A stretch of DNA of 40,371 nt from an uncultured Demequina sp. GTDB taxonomy: Bacteria > Actinomycetota > Actinomycetes > Actinomycetales > Demequinaceae. Below, piece after piece: positions 24,884-32,714 of this stretch. The DNA lies in the NCBI GenBank assembly GCA_937925595.1, contig CALALQ010000405.1:1-40371 (forward strand). The letters run 5' to 3'. How positions within the stretch are numbered: position 1 is the first letter of the stretch; each line of letters opens with the position of its first letter. A program made the position numbers and the translations under genes. The notes under the pieces are model-generated. The model worked only from the letters and a program-made list of their open reading frames with translations. It was not told the origin of the DNA and made no database searches.

Positions 24884-25572
24884 GCCTTCGCGGGAGGCCT
24901 GCCCGCATTCAAGCTGTCTCCGTGTCCGTCGCAACCGGCGCGTACGCGGTGAGTTTTGGCGCCCTGTCCGTCGCCGCCGGCCTGGACATGTGGCAGACCA
25001 TGGCGCTGTCGCTGCTGGTGTTCAGCGGCGGATCGCAGTTCGCCTTCGTCGGCGTCATCGCCGCGGGCGGCGCCAACGTCGCGGCCATTGCGACAAGCAC
25101 CTTCCTTGGCCTGCGCAACGGGTTCTACGGCGTGGGCCTAGCGCCGGTGCTGCGACCCCTTCGCGGACCGCGCAAGGTGGTCGCGGCACAGCTCACGATC
25201 GACGAGTCAACGGCCGTCTCTCTCGCGCAGCCACCGGACGATGTGCCCGCACGCCGCGAAGGATTCTGGTGGACCGGCATCGGCGTCTACGTGCTGTGGA
25301 ACGCGATCACGGTTGTTGGCGCGCTGCTCGGCTCTCGCATTGGAGACCCGTCCCAGTGGGGGCTCGACGCGGCCGCCGCGGCGGCGTTCCTCGCGCTCGT
25401 CTGGCCGCGGCTCATCACCAGGCGCGCACAGGCAGTCTTCGCAGCGTCGGCGATCCTCGCGCTCGCGCTGACGCCGGTGCTGCCTGCCGGTCTTCCCGTG
25501 CTCTCTGCGGCCCTCGTTGCGATCATCGCCGGATGGCCCACCCCCAAGCCCAGCGAGGCGGTTCCCGAATGA
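24871..25572 (+). CDS. azlC: AzlC-family branched-chain amino-acid exporter, large subunit
   Basis: AzlC with AzlD exports branched-chain amino acids (BrnFE-type system in corynebacteria). The product, about 233 residues, has the family start region SFGALSVAAGLDMWQTMALSLLVFSGGSQFAFVGV, described by its FSGGSQFA motif, and six to seven membrane segments. The N-terminus is uncertain: GTG 24871 overlaps the GNAT gene by 13 bp, GTG 24922 would give a shorter N-terminus, and GGGAGG near 24892 points to a start close by. It overlaps azlD by 4 bp (ATGA). Confidence 0.85.
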   Translation: MGRLSLRGRPARIQAVSVSVATGAYAVSFGALSVAAGLDMWQTMALSLLVFSGGSQFAFVGVIAAGGANVAAIATSTFLGLRNGFYGVGLAPVLRPLRGPRKVVAAQLTIDESTAVSLAQPPDDVPARREGFWWTGIGVYVLWNAITVVGALLGSRIGDPSQWGLDAAAAAAFLALVWPRLITRRAQAVFAASAILALALTPVLPAGLPVLSAALVAIIAGWPTPKPSEAVPE

Positions 25573-25892
25573 CCGCCTACGTCTGGACCTGGATCGCGAT
25601 CATTGCCGCAGGCGTGCTCGCATGGGCCATCAAATACGCGGGCCACTCTGTGCCAGAGTCGTGGCTCGAAAACCCGCGCGTGCACCGCATCGCCGGCTAC
25701 GTCACCATCGCGCTGCTCGCGGCCCTTGCCGCGGTGCAGACCTTCACAGCCAAGGGCGACGTCGTGCTCGATTCGCGCCTCGCTGCCATCGCCGTTGCTG
25801 CCGTGCTGCTGTGGCGCAAGGCTCCCTTCCTCGTGGTGGTGCTCGCCGCGGCCGTTGTCGCCGCGGGGCTGCGGCTCATGGGCCTGCCGTAG
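25569..25892 (+). CDS. azlD: AzlD-family branched-chain amino-acid exporter, small subunit
   Basis: The 107-residue membrane protein has three to four hydrophobic segments and the AzlD pattern TYxxR-like core here as IKYAGHSVPESWLENPRVHRIAGYV followed by a LLWRKAPFLVVVLAAAVVAA end, cited only as its family layout. It is the obligate partner of AzlC; ATGA overlap implies coupled translation and equal supply of subunits. Confidence 0.85.
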   Translation: MTAYVWTWIAIIAAGVLAWAIKYAGHSVPESWLENPRVHRIAGYVTIALLAALAAVQTFTAKGDVVLDSRLAAIAVAAVLLWRKAPFLVVVLAAAVVAAGLRLMGLP

Positions 25893-25895
25893 GCT
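25890..25895 (+). promoter_or_regulatory. -10 element before the second GNAT gene
   Basis: TAGGCT lies 8 nt before ATG 25904 and overlaps the azlD stop codon; no ribosome site is seen. Confidence 0.45.
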
Positions 25896-25903
25896 TGAGC
25901 GTC

Positions 25904-26386
25904 ATGCCCACCGCCGACGTCTCAGCTCGCCCCGCCGTCCCCGGCGACGAGGCGGCCATCACCGCGATCCAGCTCGCCTCATGGCGCGGCTGGATGGCCG
26001 ACGCTGTTGACACTCTCCCCGCAGCGGACATCGAGCAGCAGTGGGCTGCGGCGATCTCCTCACCTCCCAGCCGACAGCACCGCGTCTTTGTGGCGACCGA
26101 CGGACCCCGAGTGGTGGGCTTCGCCGCGCTCGCCCCCACCGAGATCATCGCGCTTGAGGTGGCGCCAGAGCACCGCAGGCAGGGCCACGGCTCACGGCTG
26201 CTCGCAGCGTGCGTGGACACCCTGCGCCTTGCCAACGCAGCTGAGGTGCGAGCGTGGGCCTTCGAAGGTGACACCGACCGCGAGGCGTTCCTCGAGAGCG
26301 CAGGCCTTGGCGTGGGAGGGGTGCGCCGCGTGCTCGAGGGGCCAACCGGCGAACTCGCCGAGCGGCTGTGGGCAGCCTCGCTGTAG
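25904..26386 (+). CDS. GNAT family N-acetyltransferase
   Basis: The 160-residue protein has GNAT features: AAITAIQLASWRGW at the N-terminus, a central GFAALAPTEI strand, and EVAPEHRRQGHGSRLL, which contains the acetyl-CoA signature RRQGHGS. The substrate is unknown. It follows azlD by 11 bp, and its stop is directly followed by the stop of the convergent TPR gene with no gap. ATG 25904 has a leaderless-type -10. Confidence 0.87.
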   Translation: MPTADVSARPAVPGDEAAITAIQLASWRGWMADAVDTLPAADIEQQWAAAISSPPSRQHRVFVATDGPRVVGFAALAPTEIIALEVAPEHRRQGHGSRLLAACVDTLRLANAAEVRAWAFEGDTDREAFLESAGLGVGGVRRVLEGPTGELAERLWAASL

Positions 26387-26845
26387 TCAGCCGCGGCCGC
26401 GATACAGCTCGGCGGCGTACCGCAGGCACTTGCGCGCCTGCGAGCGGTCGCCCGCCGCGTCATACGCGTAGCCCAAGTGGAACCACGCCACCCAGTCCTT
26501 GGGTGCCAACTCAACCCCTGCCGAGGCGAGATCGACGGCCTTTTCCGCGTCAGCGTCGGACAGTTTCCCGCGGGCGTTGACCGGGCCGTCAAACGTGGGC
26601 AGGCGACCCTGCTCGTCGAGGACGTTCGCCATGCGCTGCACCGAGGTGCCGAGCCGCCACTCCTGCACCAGATACCACGCGCCAAGGAGCGGCAGGATGA
26701 GCAGCGCCGCGCCGATCGCCTTGCCAATGAGCGCGTCGCCACGCAGCGCAATGACTGCTCGCTCGGCGACGAGTCCAAGGTAGATGGCAAGCAGCACCGT
26801 GACGGACACGGCAGCCAGGAACGCCGGATTGCGGAAGAGCCTCAT
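26387..26845 (-). CDS. Membrane protein with C-terminal TPR repeat
   Basis: The 152-residue protein has two membrane segments (about 9-29 and 39-60) and a C-terminal tetratricopeptide-like region (about 100-150: AVDLASAGVELAPKDWVAWFHLGYAYDAAGD). No enzyme motif is visible. It overlaps dapB by 4 bp (ATGA), and similar small TPR proteins follow dapB in other Micrococcales, so it is probably co-translated with DapB. Its function is unknown. Confidence 0.85.
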   Translation of the reverse strand: MRLFRNPAFLAAVSVTVLLAIYLGLVAERAVIALRGDALIGKAIGAALLILPLLGAWYLVQEWRLGTSVQRMANVLDEQGRLPTFDGPVNARGKLSDADAEKAVDLASAGVELAPKDWVAWFHLGYAYDAAGDRSQARKCLRYAAELYRGRG

Positions 26846-27576
26846 AGAGACAGGTAACCGTCGAGCCCAAAGGTGAGGCCAGGGCGACCCACGACCTCGC
26901 GAATCGCGAGCAGCACCCCAGGCATGAACGATGAGCGGTCAAAGCTGTCAGTGCGAATCGTGAGCTGCTCGCCCTGATTGCCAAAGAGGATCTCCTCGTG
27001 AGCGGTCAGTCCGCGAAGGCGAACCGAGTGCACGCGGATACCGTCGACGGTTGCGCCGCGAGCGCCGTCGAGCTCGTCGGTGGTCGCATCGGGCGAGGCG
27101 GCGATGCCTGCCGCCGCTCGCGCTGCCGCTGCCCCACGCGCGGTGTGCAGGGCCGTGCCGGAGGGCGCGTCGATCTTGTCCGGGTGGTGCAGCTCGATGA
27201 TCTCCACCGACTCGAAATACGGGGCCGCGATGGCGGCGAAGCGCATCGACAGCACCGCGCTGAGCGCAAAGTTGGGGGCGATCAGCACGCCCACCTCGGG
27301 CGCCTCCGCGAGGTGAGCGCGCACGCGTCCAAGAGCCGCGTCAGTCCATCCCGTGGTGCCCACGACCGCGTGAATGCCAGCGTCGATGAGCTTGTGGACG
27401 TTGTCCTCCGTCACGGATGGGACGGTGAAGTCCACGGCGACATTCGCTCCGTTGAAGGTGAAGTCGTCGCCGGCGTCGAGCTTGGCGACAACGGCAAGGT
27501 CAGGGGCGGCCTCTACGGCGTTCACGACGGTGGTGCCCATACGGCCTGCGGCACCCAGCACGGCGACATTGATCAT
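26842..27576 (-). CDS. dapB: 4-hydroxy-tetrahydrodipicolinate reductase
   Basis: DapB reduces the DapA product with NAD(P)H. The 244-residue protein has the nucleotide-binding GAAGRMG (8-14), the catalytic HHPDKIDAPSGT segment and the C-terminal GLDGYLSL end typical of actinobacteria. ATG 27576 is 6 nt from TAGGCT (27583-27588). It overlaps the downstream TPR gene. Confidence 0.97.
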   Translation of the reverse strand: MINVAVLGAAGRMGTTVVNAVEAAPDLAVVAKLDAGDDFTFNGANVAVDFTVPSVTEDNVHKLIDAGIHAVVGTTGWTDAALGRVRAHLAEAPEVGVLIAPNFALSAVLSMRFAAIAAPYFESVEIIELHHPDKIDAPSGTALHTARGAAAARAAAGIAASPDATTDELDGARGATVDGIRVHSVRLRGLTAHEEILFGNQGEQLTIRTDSFDRSSFMPGVLLAIREVVGRPGLTFGLDGYLSL

Positions 27577-27582
27577 GGAGCG

Positions 27583-27588
27583 AGCCTA
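27583..27588 (-). promoter_or_regulatory. -10 element for leaderless dapB
   Basis: TAGGCT on the minus strand, 6 nt before ATG 27576. Confidence 0.6.
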
Positions 27589-27589
27589 C

Positions 27590-27605
27590 CGGCGGTGTGC
27601 CGCCG
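27590..27605. terminator. Hairpin between the M16 peptidase gene and dapB
   Basis: CGGCGG-TGTG-CCGCCG is a perfect 6-bp stem next to the dapB -10 element. Without a T tract it may be a weak terminator of the peptidase gene or may influence dapB promoter use. Confidence 0.35.
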
Positions 27606-27627
27606 TCCCCGTTCGTGCCGCGCGCTG

Positions 27628-28911
27628 TCAGCCCACTCGCACGATGGACCGCTCCCGGCCCGCAAGGTCCTCTGCCAGGGCAACAACGTCCTGCGCCGTC
27701 ACCGCATGGACCTCATCGAGCACCTCTGTGATGCTCCACAGCTCCCCAAAGACCAGCTCCGCCTTGCCCAGGCGGGACATGCGTGAGTACGAGTCCTCTA
27801 GCCGAAGGACCGTTGAGCCCGCTATCTGGCCCTTGGCACGCTCAAGCTCGGAGTCGGTGACGCCCTCGGCCATGCGCTCGAATTCGGCGATCATGAGCCG
27901 CTCCACCTCTGCCGCCTTCGACGGCGAGCACGCGGCGTACAGGCCGTACATGCCGATCTCCGTGCTGGGCGCACCATAGGAGCCCACCGCGTACGTGAGG
28001 CCGCGCTTCTCGCGGATCTCCTGGAACAGCCGCGAACTCATGCCGCCGCCGAGGATGGCCGAGTACACGCCGAGCGCGCTGCGGCGCTCGTCCGTGGCGC
28101 GCAGCCCTCGCACACCCACCATGAGCTGCGTCTGCTCGAGATCGGGACGCGAGACATTGACCTCCTCGCGGAAGCCGGCCCCGAACGGCGCGAACGGGTC
28201 GCGCCGCGGCAGCGGCGCGACGTCGCCCGCGAGGTGCCAGCCGCCCGCAACAAGAGCGTCGGTCACGAGCGCGCAGACCTCATCATGGTCCACTCCCCCG
28301 GCTGCCGTGATGATCAGGCCTTCGGGCACGTAGTGCTGGCGGTAGTGCTCCCATACGGCATCGCGAGTGACAGCCTCGATGATGGGCGGGGTGCCGCCGA
28401 TGGGACGGCCGAGCGGGTGGCCAAGGTACAGCGACTCGGTGAGGCGCTCCTGGGCGACGTCGCCGGGGTCGTCCTCGTTCATCGCGATCTCTTCAAGGAT
28501 CACGCCGCGCTCAAGCTCGAAGTCGTCGTTGTCGAGTCGCGCCGAGGTGATCATGTCGAGAATCACGTCGATAGCCATCGGCAGATCCGTGTCGATGACC
28601 CGCGCGTAGTAGCAGGTGTGCTCCTTGCCCGTCAGTGCGTTGGCCTCTCCCCCTACACGGTCGAACGCCTCGGCGATATCCAGGGCCGAGCGTCGGGCCG
28701 TTCCCTTGAACAGCAGGTGCTCAAGAAAGTGGGTGGAGCCGCCGTGCTGGGGCGCCTCGTCGCGAGAGCCGACCCCGACCCAGGCTCCGAAGGTCGCCGA
28801 CCGCATCCCCGGAATGCTCTCCGTGAGAACCCGCACGCCTCCAGGGAGAACGGAACGGCGGACGAAGTCGTAGTGCTGGCTGCCTTGCGTCAGCGGAAGC
28901 GGATGGGGCAT
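27628..28911 (-). CDS. M16-family zinc peptidase (processing-peptidase-like)
   Basis: The 427-residue protein belongs to the pitrilysin/mitochondrial-processing-peptidase-like M16 family. The inverted zinc motif HxxEH is at 61-65 (HFLEH), the third ligand is among Glu140-141 (ERGVILEEI), and the C-terminal half has the inactive-domain repeat (GGGMSSRLFQEIREKRGLTY). Such proteins degrade small peptides; the position after pnp is common in actinobacteria, but the substrate is unknown. ATG 28911 is 7 nt from TAGGCT, and a terminator separates it from pnp, so it is probably transcribed on its own. Confidence 0.94.
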   Translation of the reverse strand: MPHPLPLTQGSQHYDFVRRSVLPGGVRVLTESIPGMRSATFGAWVGVGSRDEAPQHGGSTHFLEHLLFKGTARRSALDIAEAFDRVGGEANALTGKEHTCYYARVIDTDLPMAIDVILDMITSARLDNDDFELERGVILEEIAMNEDDPGDVAQERLTESLYLGHPLGRPIGGTPPIIEAVTRDAVWEHYRQHYVPEGLIITAAGGVDHDEVCALVTDALVAGGWHLAGDVAPLPRRDPFAPFGAGFREEVNVSRPDLEQTQLMVGVRGLRATDERRSALGVYSAILGGGMSSRLFQEIREKRGLTYAVGSYGAPSTEIGMYGLYAACSPSKAAEVERLMIAEFERMAEGVTDSELERAKGQIAGSTVLRLEDSYSRMSRLGKAELVFGELWSITEVLDEVHAVTAQDVVALAEDLAGRERSIVRVG

Positions 28912-28918
28912 GAGGGCG

Positions 28919-28924
28919 AGCCTA
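28919..28924 (-). promoter_or_regulatory. -10 element for the leaderless M16 gene
   Basis: TAGGCT on the minus strand, 7 nt before ATG 28911. Confidence 0.6.
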
Positions 28925-28930
28925 CTTGGT

Positions 28931-28968
28931 GAAAACGCAAGGGCGGGGCCGGTTTCCCGACCCCGCCC
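28931..28968 (-). terminator. Rho-independent terminator of pnp
   Basis: Minus-strand arms at 28957-28968 and 28941-28952 make a 12-bp GC-rich stem (one U-G wobble) with a 4-nt loop, followed by TTGCGTTTTC. It lies 24 bp after the pnp stop. The wobble pairs only in the minus-strand RNA, which supports that orientation. Confidence 0.85.
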
Positions 28969-28992
28969 TCGTGAGCGATCTTCTCGCGGTGG

Positions 28993-31191
28993 CTACGCCT
29001 CCGCGGGAGCCTCGGCGTCCTCGACAACGCCAAGCGAGAGCTTGCCGCGCGGGTCCACCTCGGTGATCTCCACCTGGATCTTCTGGCCGATGGACAGCAC
29101 GTCCTCGACGTTCTCCACGCGGGCACCGCCAACAAGCTTGCGGATCTGCGAGATGTGCAGCAGTCCGTCCTTGCCGGGGGTCAGCGAGATGAACGCGCCG
29201 AACGCGACCGTCTTCACGACGGTGCCGACGAAGCGCTCGCCGACCTCAGGCACGTGCGGGTTGGCGATCGCGTTGATCGCCGCGCGCGCGGCCTCTGCGG
29301 ACGGGCCATCGGTGGCGCCGATGTACACGGTGCCGTCGTCCTCGATCGAGATGTCCGCGCCCGTGTCATCCTGGATCTGGTTGATCATCTTGCCCTTGGG
29401 GCCAATGACCTCACCGATCTTGTCGACAGGGATCTTCACCGCGATGACGCGAGGTGCGTGGGGGCTCATCTCGTCAGGCTGCGAGATGGCCTGCTCCATC
29501 ACGCCAAGGATGTGGATGCGGGCATCGTGGGCCTGCTGCAGCGCGCCAGCAAGCACGGAGGCGGGGATGCCGTCGAGCTTGGTGTCGAGCTGGATAGCGG
29601 TCACGAACTCGCGGGTGCCGGCGACCTTGAAGTCCATGTCGCCGAACGCGTCCTCGGCACCCAGGATGTCGGTGAGCGCCGCGTAGCGGGTCTCGCCGTC
29701 GACGGTGTCGGACACGAGGCCCATCGCAATACCGGCGACCGGCGCCTTGAGGGGCACACCGGCGTTGAGCAGCGACAGGGTCGAGGCGCACACGGAGCCC
29801 ATCGACGTCGAGCCGTTCGAGCCGAGAGCCTCGGACACCTGGCGGATCGCGTAGGGGAAGTCCTCGCGGCTGGGAAGAACCGGAACGAGCGCACGCTCGG
29901 CGAGCGCACCATGGCCGATCTCACGACGCTTGGGGCTGCCAACACGACCGGTCTCACCCGTCGAGAACGGCGGGAAGTTGTAGTGGTGCATGTAGCGCTT
30001 GTGCGTCTCCGGGGAGAACGAGTCGATCTGCTGCTCCATCTTGAGCATGTTGAGGGTGGTGACACCAAGGATCTGGGTCTCGCCCCGCTCGAACAGCGCA
30101 GAGCCGTGAACGCGCGGCAGCACCGCGACCTCCGCGGACAGCGGACGGATGTCCTTGAGCCCACGGCCGTCGATGCGCACGCCGTCCTTGAGGATGCGCT
30201 GGCGCACCTGCTTCTTGGTGAGCGAACGCACGGCGGCGCTGATCTCGCCCTCGCGGCCCTCGAACTGAGCGTCGAGCGCCTCGTGAGCTGCGACCTTGAT
30301 CTCGTCGAGACGGGTCTCGCGCTCCTGCTTGTCGGCGATCGTGAGAGCCGCGGCAAGGTCGGCCTCAACGGCGGCAGCAGTGGCCTCGTAGACGTCATCC
30401 TGGTAGTCGAGGAAGCGCGGGAACTCGCGCGTCTCCTTCGACGACTGCTCGGCGAGGCGAATCTGCGCCTCGCACAGCGCGCGAATGAACGGCTTGGCAG
30501 CCTCGAGGCCCTCGGCAACCACGGTCTCCGTGGGAGCGGTGGCGCCCTCGGCAACAAGGTTGAAGGCGTCGTCGGTGGCCTCAGCCTCGACCATCATGAT
30601 CGCGACGTCGTCACCCGCGATGCGACCGGCAACGACCATGTCGAAGACGGCGCGGTCCTTCTGCGAGTACTTGGGGAACGCGACCCACTGGTCGTCGATG
30701 AGCGCGATGCGCACGCCGCCAACGGGGCCGGAGAACGGCAGTCCAGCGATCTGGGTGGAGGCCGAGGCCGCGTTGATCGCGAGCGTGTCGTACGCGTCGT
30801 CAGGGTGAATCGCGAGGACGGTCACGACGACCTGCACCTCGTTGCGAAGACCGGAGACGAACGACGGACGCAGCGGACGGTCGATGAGACGGCAGGTCAG
30901 GATCGCCTCGGTCGTGGGGCGACCCTCACGACGGAAGAACGAGCCGGGGATCTTGCCGGCGGCGTAGGAACGCTCTTCGACGTCGACCGTCAGCGGGAAG
31001 AAGTCAAAGCCGTCACGGGGCGACTTGCCCGCCGTGGTGGCGGACAGCAGCATCGTCTCGCCGTCAAGGTAGGCGGCGACGGTTCCGGCAGCCTGCTTGG
31101 CGAGACGTCCTGTCTCGAAGCGGACCGTGCGGGTGCCGAACTTGCCGTTGTCGATAACGGCCTCGGCGAACTGGATTTCGGGACCTTCCAT
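28993..31191 (-). CDS. pnp: Polyribonucleotide nucleotidyltransferase (PNPase)
   Basis: PNPase degrades RNA 3'-5' by phosphorolysis and can synthesise tails. The 732-residue protein has two RNase PH domains (about 10-230 and 325-560) with an alpha-helical linker, then KH ([15 protein letters not shown]) and S1 ([31 protein letters not shown], named by position about 650-720) domains. ATG 31191 begins [12 protein letters not shown] and has AAGGAG about 11 nt upstream; an in-frame ATG at 31242 is less likely. The 5' region is long and structured, and a terminator follows. Unlike many bacteria, rpsO is not directly adjacent. Confidence 0.97.
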   Translation of the reverse strand: MEGPEIQFAEAVIDNGKFGTRTVRFETGRLAKQAAGTVAAYLDGETMLLSATTAGKSPRDGFDFFPLTVDVEERSYAAGKIPGSFFRREGRPTTEAILTCRLIDRPLRPSFVSGLRNEVQVVVTVLAIHPDDAYDTLAINAASASTQIAGLPFSGPVGGVRIALIDDQWVAFPKYSQKDRAVFDMVVAGRIAGDDVAIMMVEAEATDDAFNLVAEGATAPTETVVAEGLEAAKPFIRALCEAQIRLAEQSSKETREFPRFLDYQDDVYEATAAAVEADLAAALTIADKQERETRLDEIKVAAHEALDAQFEGREGEISAAVRSLTKKQVRQRILKDGVRIDGRGLKDIRPLSAEVAVLPRVHGSALFERGETQILGVTTLNMLKMEQQIDSFSPETHKRYMHHYNFPPFSTGETGRVGSPKRREIGHGALAERALVPVLPSREDFPYAIRQVSEALGSNGSTSMGSVCASTLSLLNAGVPLKAPVAGIAMGLVSDTVDGETRYAALTDILGAEDAFGDMDFKVAGTREFVTAIQLDTKLDGIPASVLAGALQQAHDARIHILGVMEQAISQPDEMSPHAPRVIAVKIPVDKIGEVIGPKGKMINQIQDDTGADISIEDDGTVYIGATDGPSAEAARAAINAIANPHVPEVGERFVGTVVKTVAFGAFISLTPGKDGLLHISQIRKLVGGARVENVEDVLSIGQKIQVEITEVDPRGKLSLGVVEDAEAPAEA

Positions 31192-31580
31192 GTGAAAGGT
31201 TGCTCCTTTTCGTGCAAGGAGCAGGCAGGCAGAACACGGCAAAGTGCCTAGTTGCTGATCGTCAGTCGAAATGCACGGGGCCGTGTGCCCCGCTCATCAC
31301 CACCGAGGATCAGCGTTCAGCCGGCCTGCTGGTGTGTGTTGATGGCTCACCTGAGCCGAAAACAGTCTAGCAGGCCGGGCTGTAGCGAGCCTGGGAACTC
31401 GCCAAATAGGCGCGCCATCCCCCGAAGCTCGTGATGTCCGACGCTCCAGGAGGTCCGTACACACGAACCCCAAGCATGACTCACCAGAGGGGCCCGAACT
31501 ATCGCGTAGGCCTCCACTTCGCAAGGCGAACTGCGCGTTACGCCCTGTCACGACTGTCGCACCTGTCCTACGGTTACCCC
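31192..31580. other. Divergent intergenic region, pnp leader
   Basis: This 389-bp stretch has no credible gene. On the pnp side it contains a hairpin CGGGGC-CGTGT-GCCCCG (31276-31292) and a nested structure: CCGGCCTGCT (31321-31330) pairs with AGCAGGCCGG (31369-31378), enclosing GGCTC-ACCT-GAGCC (31344-31357). These probably lie in the pnp 5' untranslated RNA. No confident pnp promoter was found. At the other end it holds the hydrolase -10 (31569-31574). Confidence 0.6.
31569..31574 (+). promoter_or_regulatory. -10 element for the leaderless hydrolase gene
   Basis: TACGGT lies 6 nt before ATG 31581 without a ribosome site. Confidence 0.55.
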
Positions 31581-32261
31581 ATGGCAGACGTCGTCCTGGT
31601 TCACGGCGCCGCGTCCACAGCAGCGGTCTGGAACCGTGTGGTGACCGCGCTGCACCCTCTGAGCGTGCTCGCTCCTGACCGCCCAGGCACGGGCGATCTC
31701 GCAGCCGAAACCGACTGGCTTGAGTCGATCAGCGAGGGCGCCGTGGTGTTCGGCACGAGCGGCGGCGCGACCCTCGTGCTCGAGCTCGCCGCGCGACGCC
31801 ACTCGCAACAAGGCAGCTCGGAACAGCGCAGCTCGGAACAGCGCAGCTCGGAACAACGCAGCGCGGCCCGCGCCCTCATCGCGCATGAGCCCGCAGTCGG
31901 CAGCCACTCCCCCGAGGTGTTCGGACCTCTCGCGGCCGCGCTCGAGGCGAGTGGCGTCAACGGGTTCGGCTCGACTCTCTATGGGCCGCGATGGACACCG
32001 GCCCCCGGACTGACGCTCGAACAGGTGCAGCGAGACCTCGCGATGTTCAGGTCCTTCGAGCCAGCCCCACCACAACATCCCCACGTGGTTGTCACCACCG
32101 GCGAATACTCGCCGCCACTCCGCCACCAGATCGCAGGCAGGCTCAGCGGGCTCGGCTACGCCCTGCGCACACTTCCCGGCGCGAGTCACTTCGCCGCGGC
32201 CCAGGCGCCCAAGCAGGTGGCCGCGCTGATCCGCGAAACCCTGGTCAGCGTCGGGAAATGA
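31581..32261 (+). CDS. Alpha/beta-hydrolase-fold protein with an inserted SSEQR repeat
   Basis: The 226-residue protein resembles a small alpha/beta hydrolase: VVLVHGAAST (oxyanion region), DRPGTGD, the nucleophile elbow FGTSGGATLV (Ser at about residue 60), an IAHEP strand, and LPGASHF with the probable catalytic His near residue 206. The acid residue is not clear. Between the elbow helix and the next strand lies a hydrophilic insert with three copies of SSEQR, from a 15-bp tandem DNA repeat. The substrate is unknown. It stands on the strand opposite to both neighbours, between rpsO and pnp. Confidence 0.8.
   Translation: MADVVLVHGAASTAAVWNRVVTALHPLSVLAPDRPGTGDLAAETDWLESISEGAVVFGTSGGATLVLELAARRHSQQGSSEQRSSEQRSSEQRSAARALIAHEPAVGSHSPEVFGPLAAALEASGVNGFGSTLYGPRWTPAPGLTLEQVQRDLAMFRSFEPAPPQHPHVVVTTGEYSPPLRHQIAGRLSGLGYALRTLPGASHFAAAQAPKQVAALIRETLVSVGK
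31815..31859 (+). repeat. Three tandem 15-bp repeats inside the hydrolase gene
   Basis: AGCTCGGAACAGCGC occurs at 31815-31829 and 31830-31844 and with one change at 31845-31859. Because 15 is a multiple of three, copy-number changes would keep the frame and add or remove SSEQR units. Confidence 0.95.
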
Positions 32262-32265
32262 CAAT

Positions 32266-32310
32266 GGCCCGGTCGTTCAGCTCCCGAAGACGGGGCGAAC
32301 GGACCGGGCC
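32266..32310. terminator. Hairpin between convergent hydrolase and rpsO genes
   Basis: GGCCCGGTCGTTC (32266-32278) pairs with GAACGGACCGGGCC (32297-32310), with one bulged base, and a CCCG-AAGA-CGGG hairpin caps it. The minus-strand RNA continues ATTGTCATTT, so it probably terminates rpsO, and may work in both directions. Confidence 0.65.
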
Positions 32311-32324
32311 GCGGAGCGCTAGGC

Positions 32325-32344
32325 GCGTCGCTGATCAGCGACGC
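32325..32344. repeat. Perfect 20-bp palindrome across the rpsO stop codon
   Basis: GCGTCGCTGA followed by TCAGCGACGC; the minus-strand TGA stop of rpsO is within it. As RNA it could form an 8-bp stem with a 4-nt loop. Confidence 0.8.
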
Positions 32345-32604
32345 AGGCCAAGGCGCTCAATAAGGGAGCGGTAACGCTCGATGTCCACGCGCTGAAGGTA
32401 GTTCAGCAGGTTGCGACGACGACCAACGAGCAGCAGCAGGCCGCGGCGGCTGTGGTGGTCGTGCTTGTGCTCCTTGAGGTGCTCGGTGAGGTCGGCAATG
32501 CGCTTGGAGAGCATTGCGACCTGAACCTCAGGAGAGCCGGTGTCGCCCTCGTGGGTGGCGTACTCGGCCATGATGGACTTCTTAGTAGCAGCGTCGAGCG
32601 GCAC
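32335..32604 (-). CDS. rpsO: 30S ribosomal protein S15
   Basis: S15 is a primary binder of the 16S rRNA central domain. The 89-residue protein has the full-length family pattern, including [32 protein letters not shown] and [14 protein letters not shown]. The start is GTG 32604 with AAGGAG six to seven nt upstream. It converges on the hydrolase gene. The 110-bp gap upstream, after gluD, shows no confident promoter. Confidence 0.98.
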   Translation of the reverse strand: MPLDAATKKSIMAEYATHEGDTGSPEVQVAMLSKRIADLTEHLKEHKHDHHSRRGLLLLVGRRRNLLNYLQRVDIERYRSLIERLGLRR

Positions 32605-32714
32605 TTCATCTCCTTCTCAAGGATCGTTGCGCGGCGCACCCGGGCTTTTCCACCGGGGCACTACAAACCGCGGCCGTTACACGGCGAGGATCAAGTGTAG
32701 CAGGGATGGGCACC

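Noticed and set aside
24245..26386. The plus-strand cassette as a mobile element
   Set aside because: No transposase, integrase, terminal repeats or attachment-site duplications are visible, and base use is like the neighbours.
29155..31251. A 698-codon open frame on the plus strand opposite pnp
   Set aside because: It mirrors pnp codon positions, has no recognisable domain, and PNPase on the other strand is unambiguous. Long antisense frames are expected at this GC content.
31815..31859. Tandem repeats as a CRISPR array
   Set aside because: The 15-bp units have no spacers, keep the reading frame and lie inside a gene; no cas gene is nearby.
32016..32031. A possible SOS box (TCGAAC half-site) in the hydrolase gene
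   Set aside because: Only one half matches; the second half lacks GTTCGA and the site is inside a coding region.
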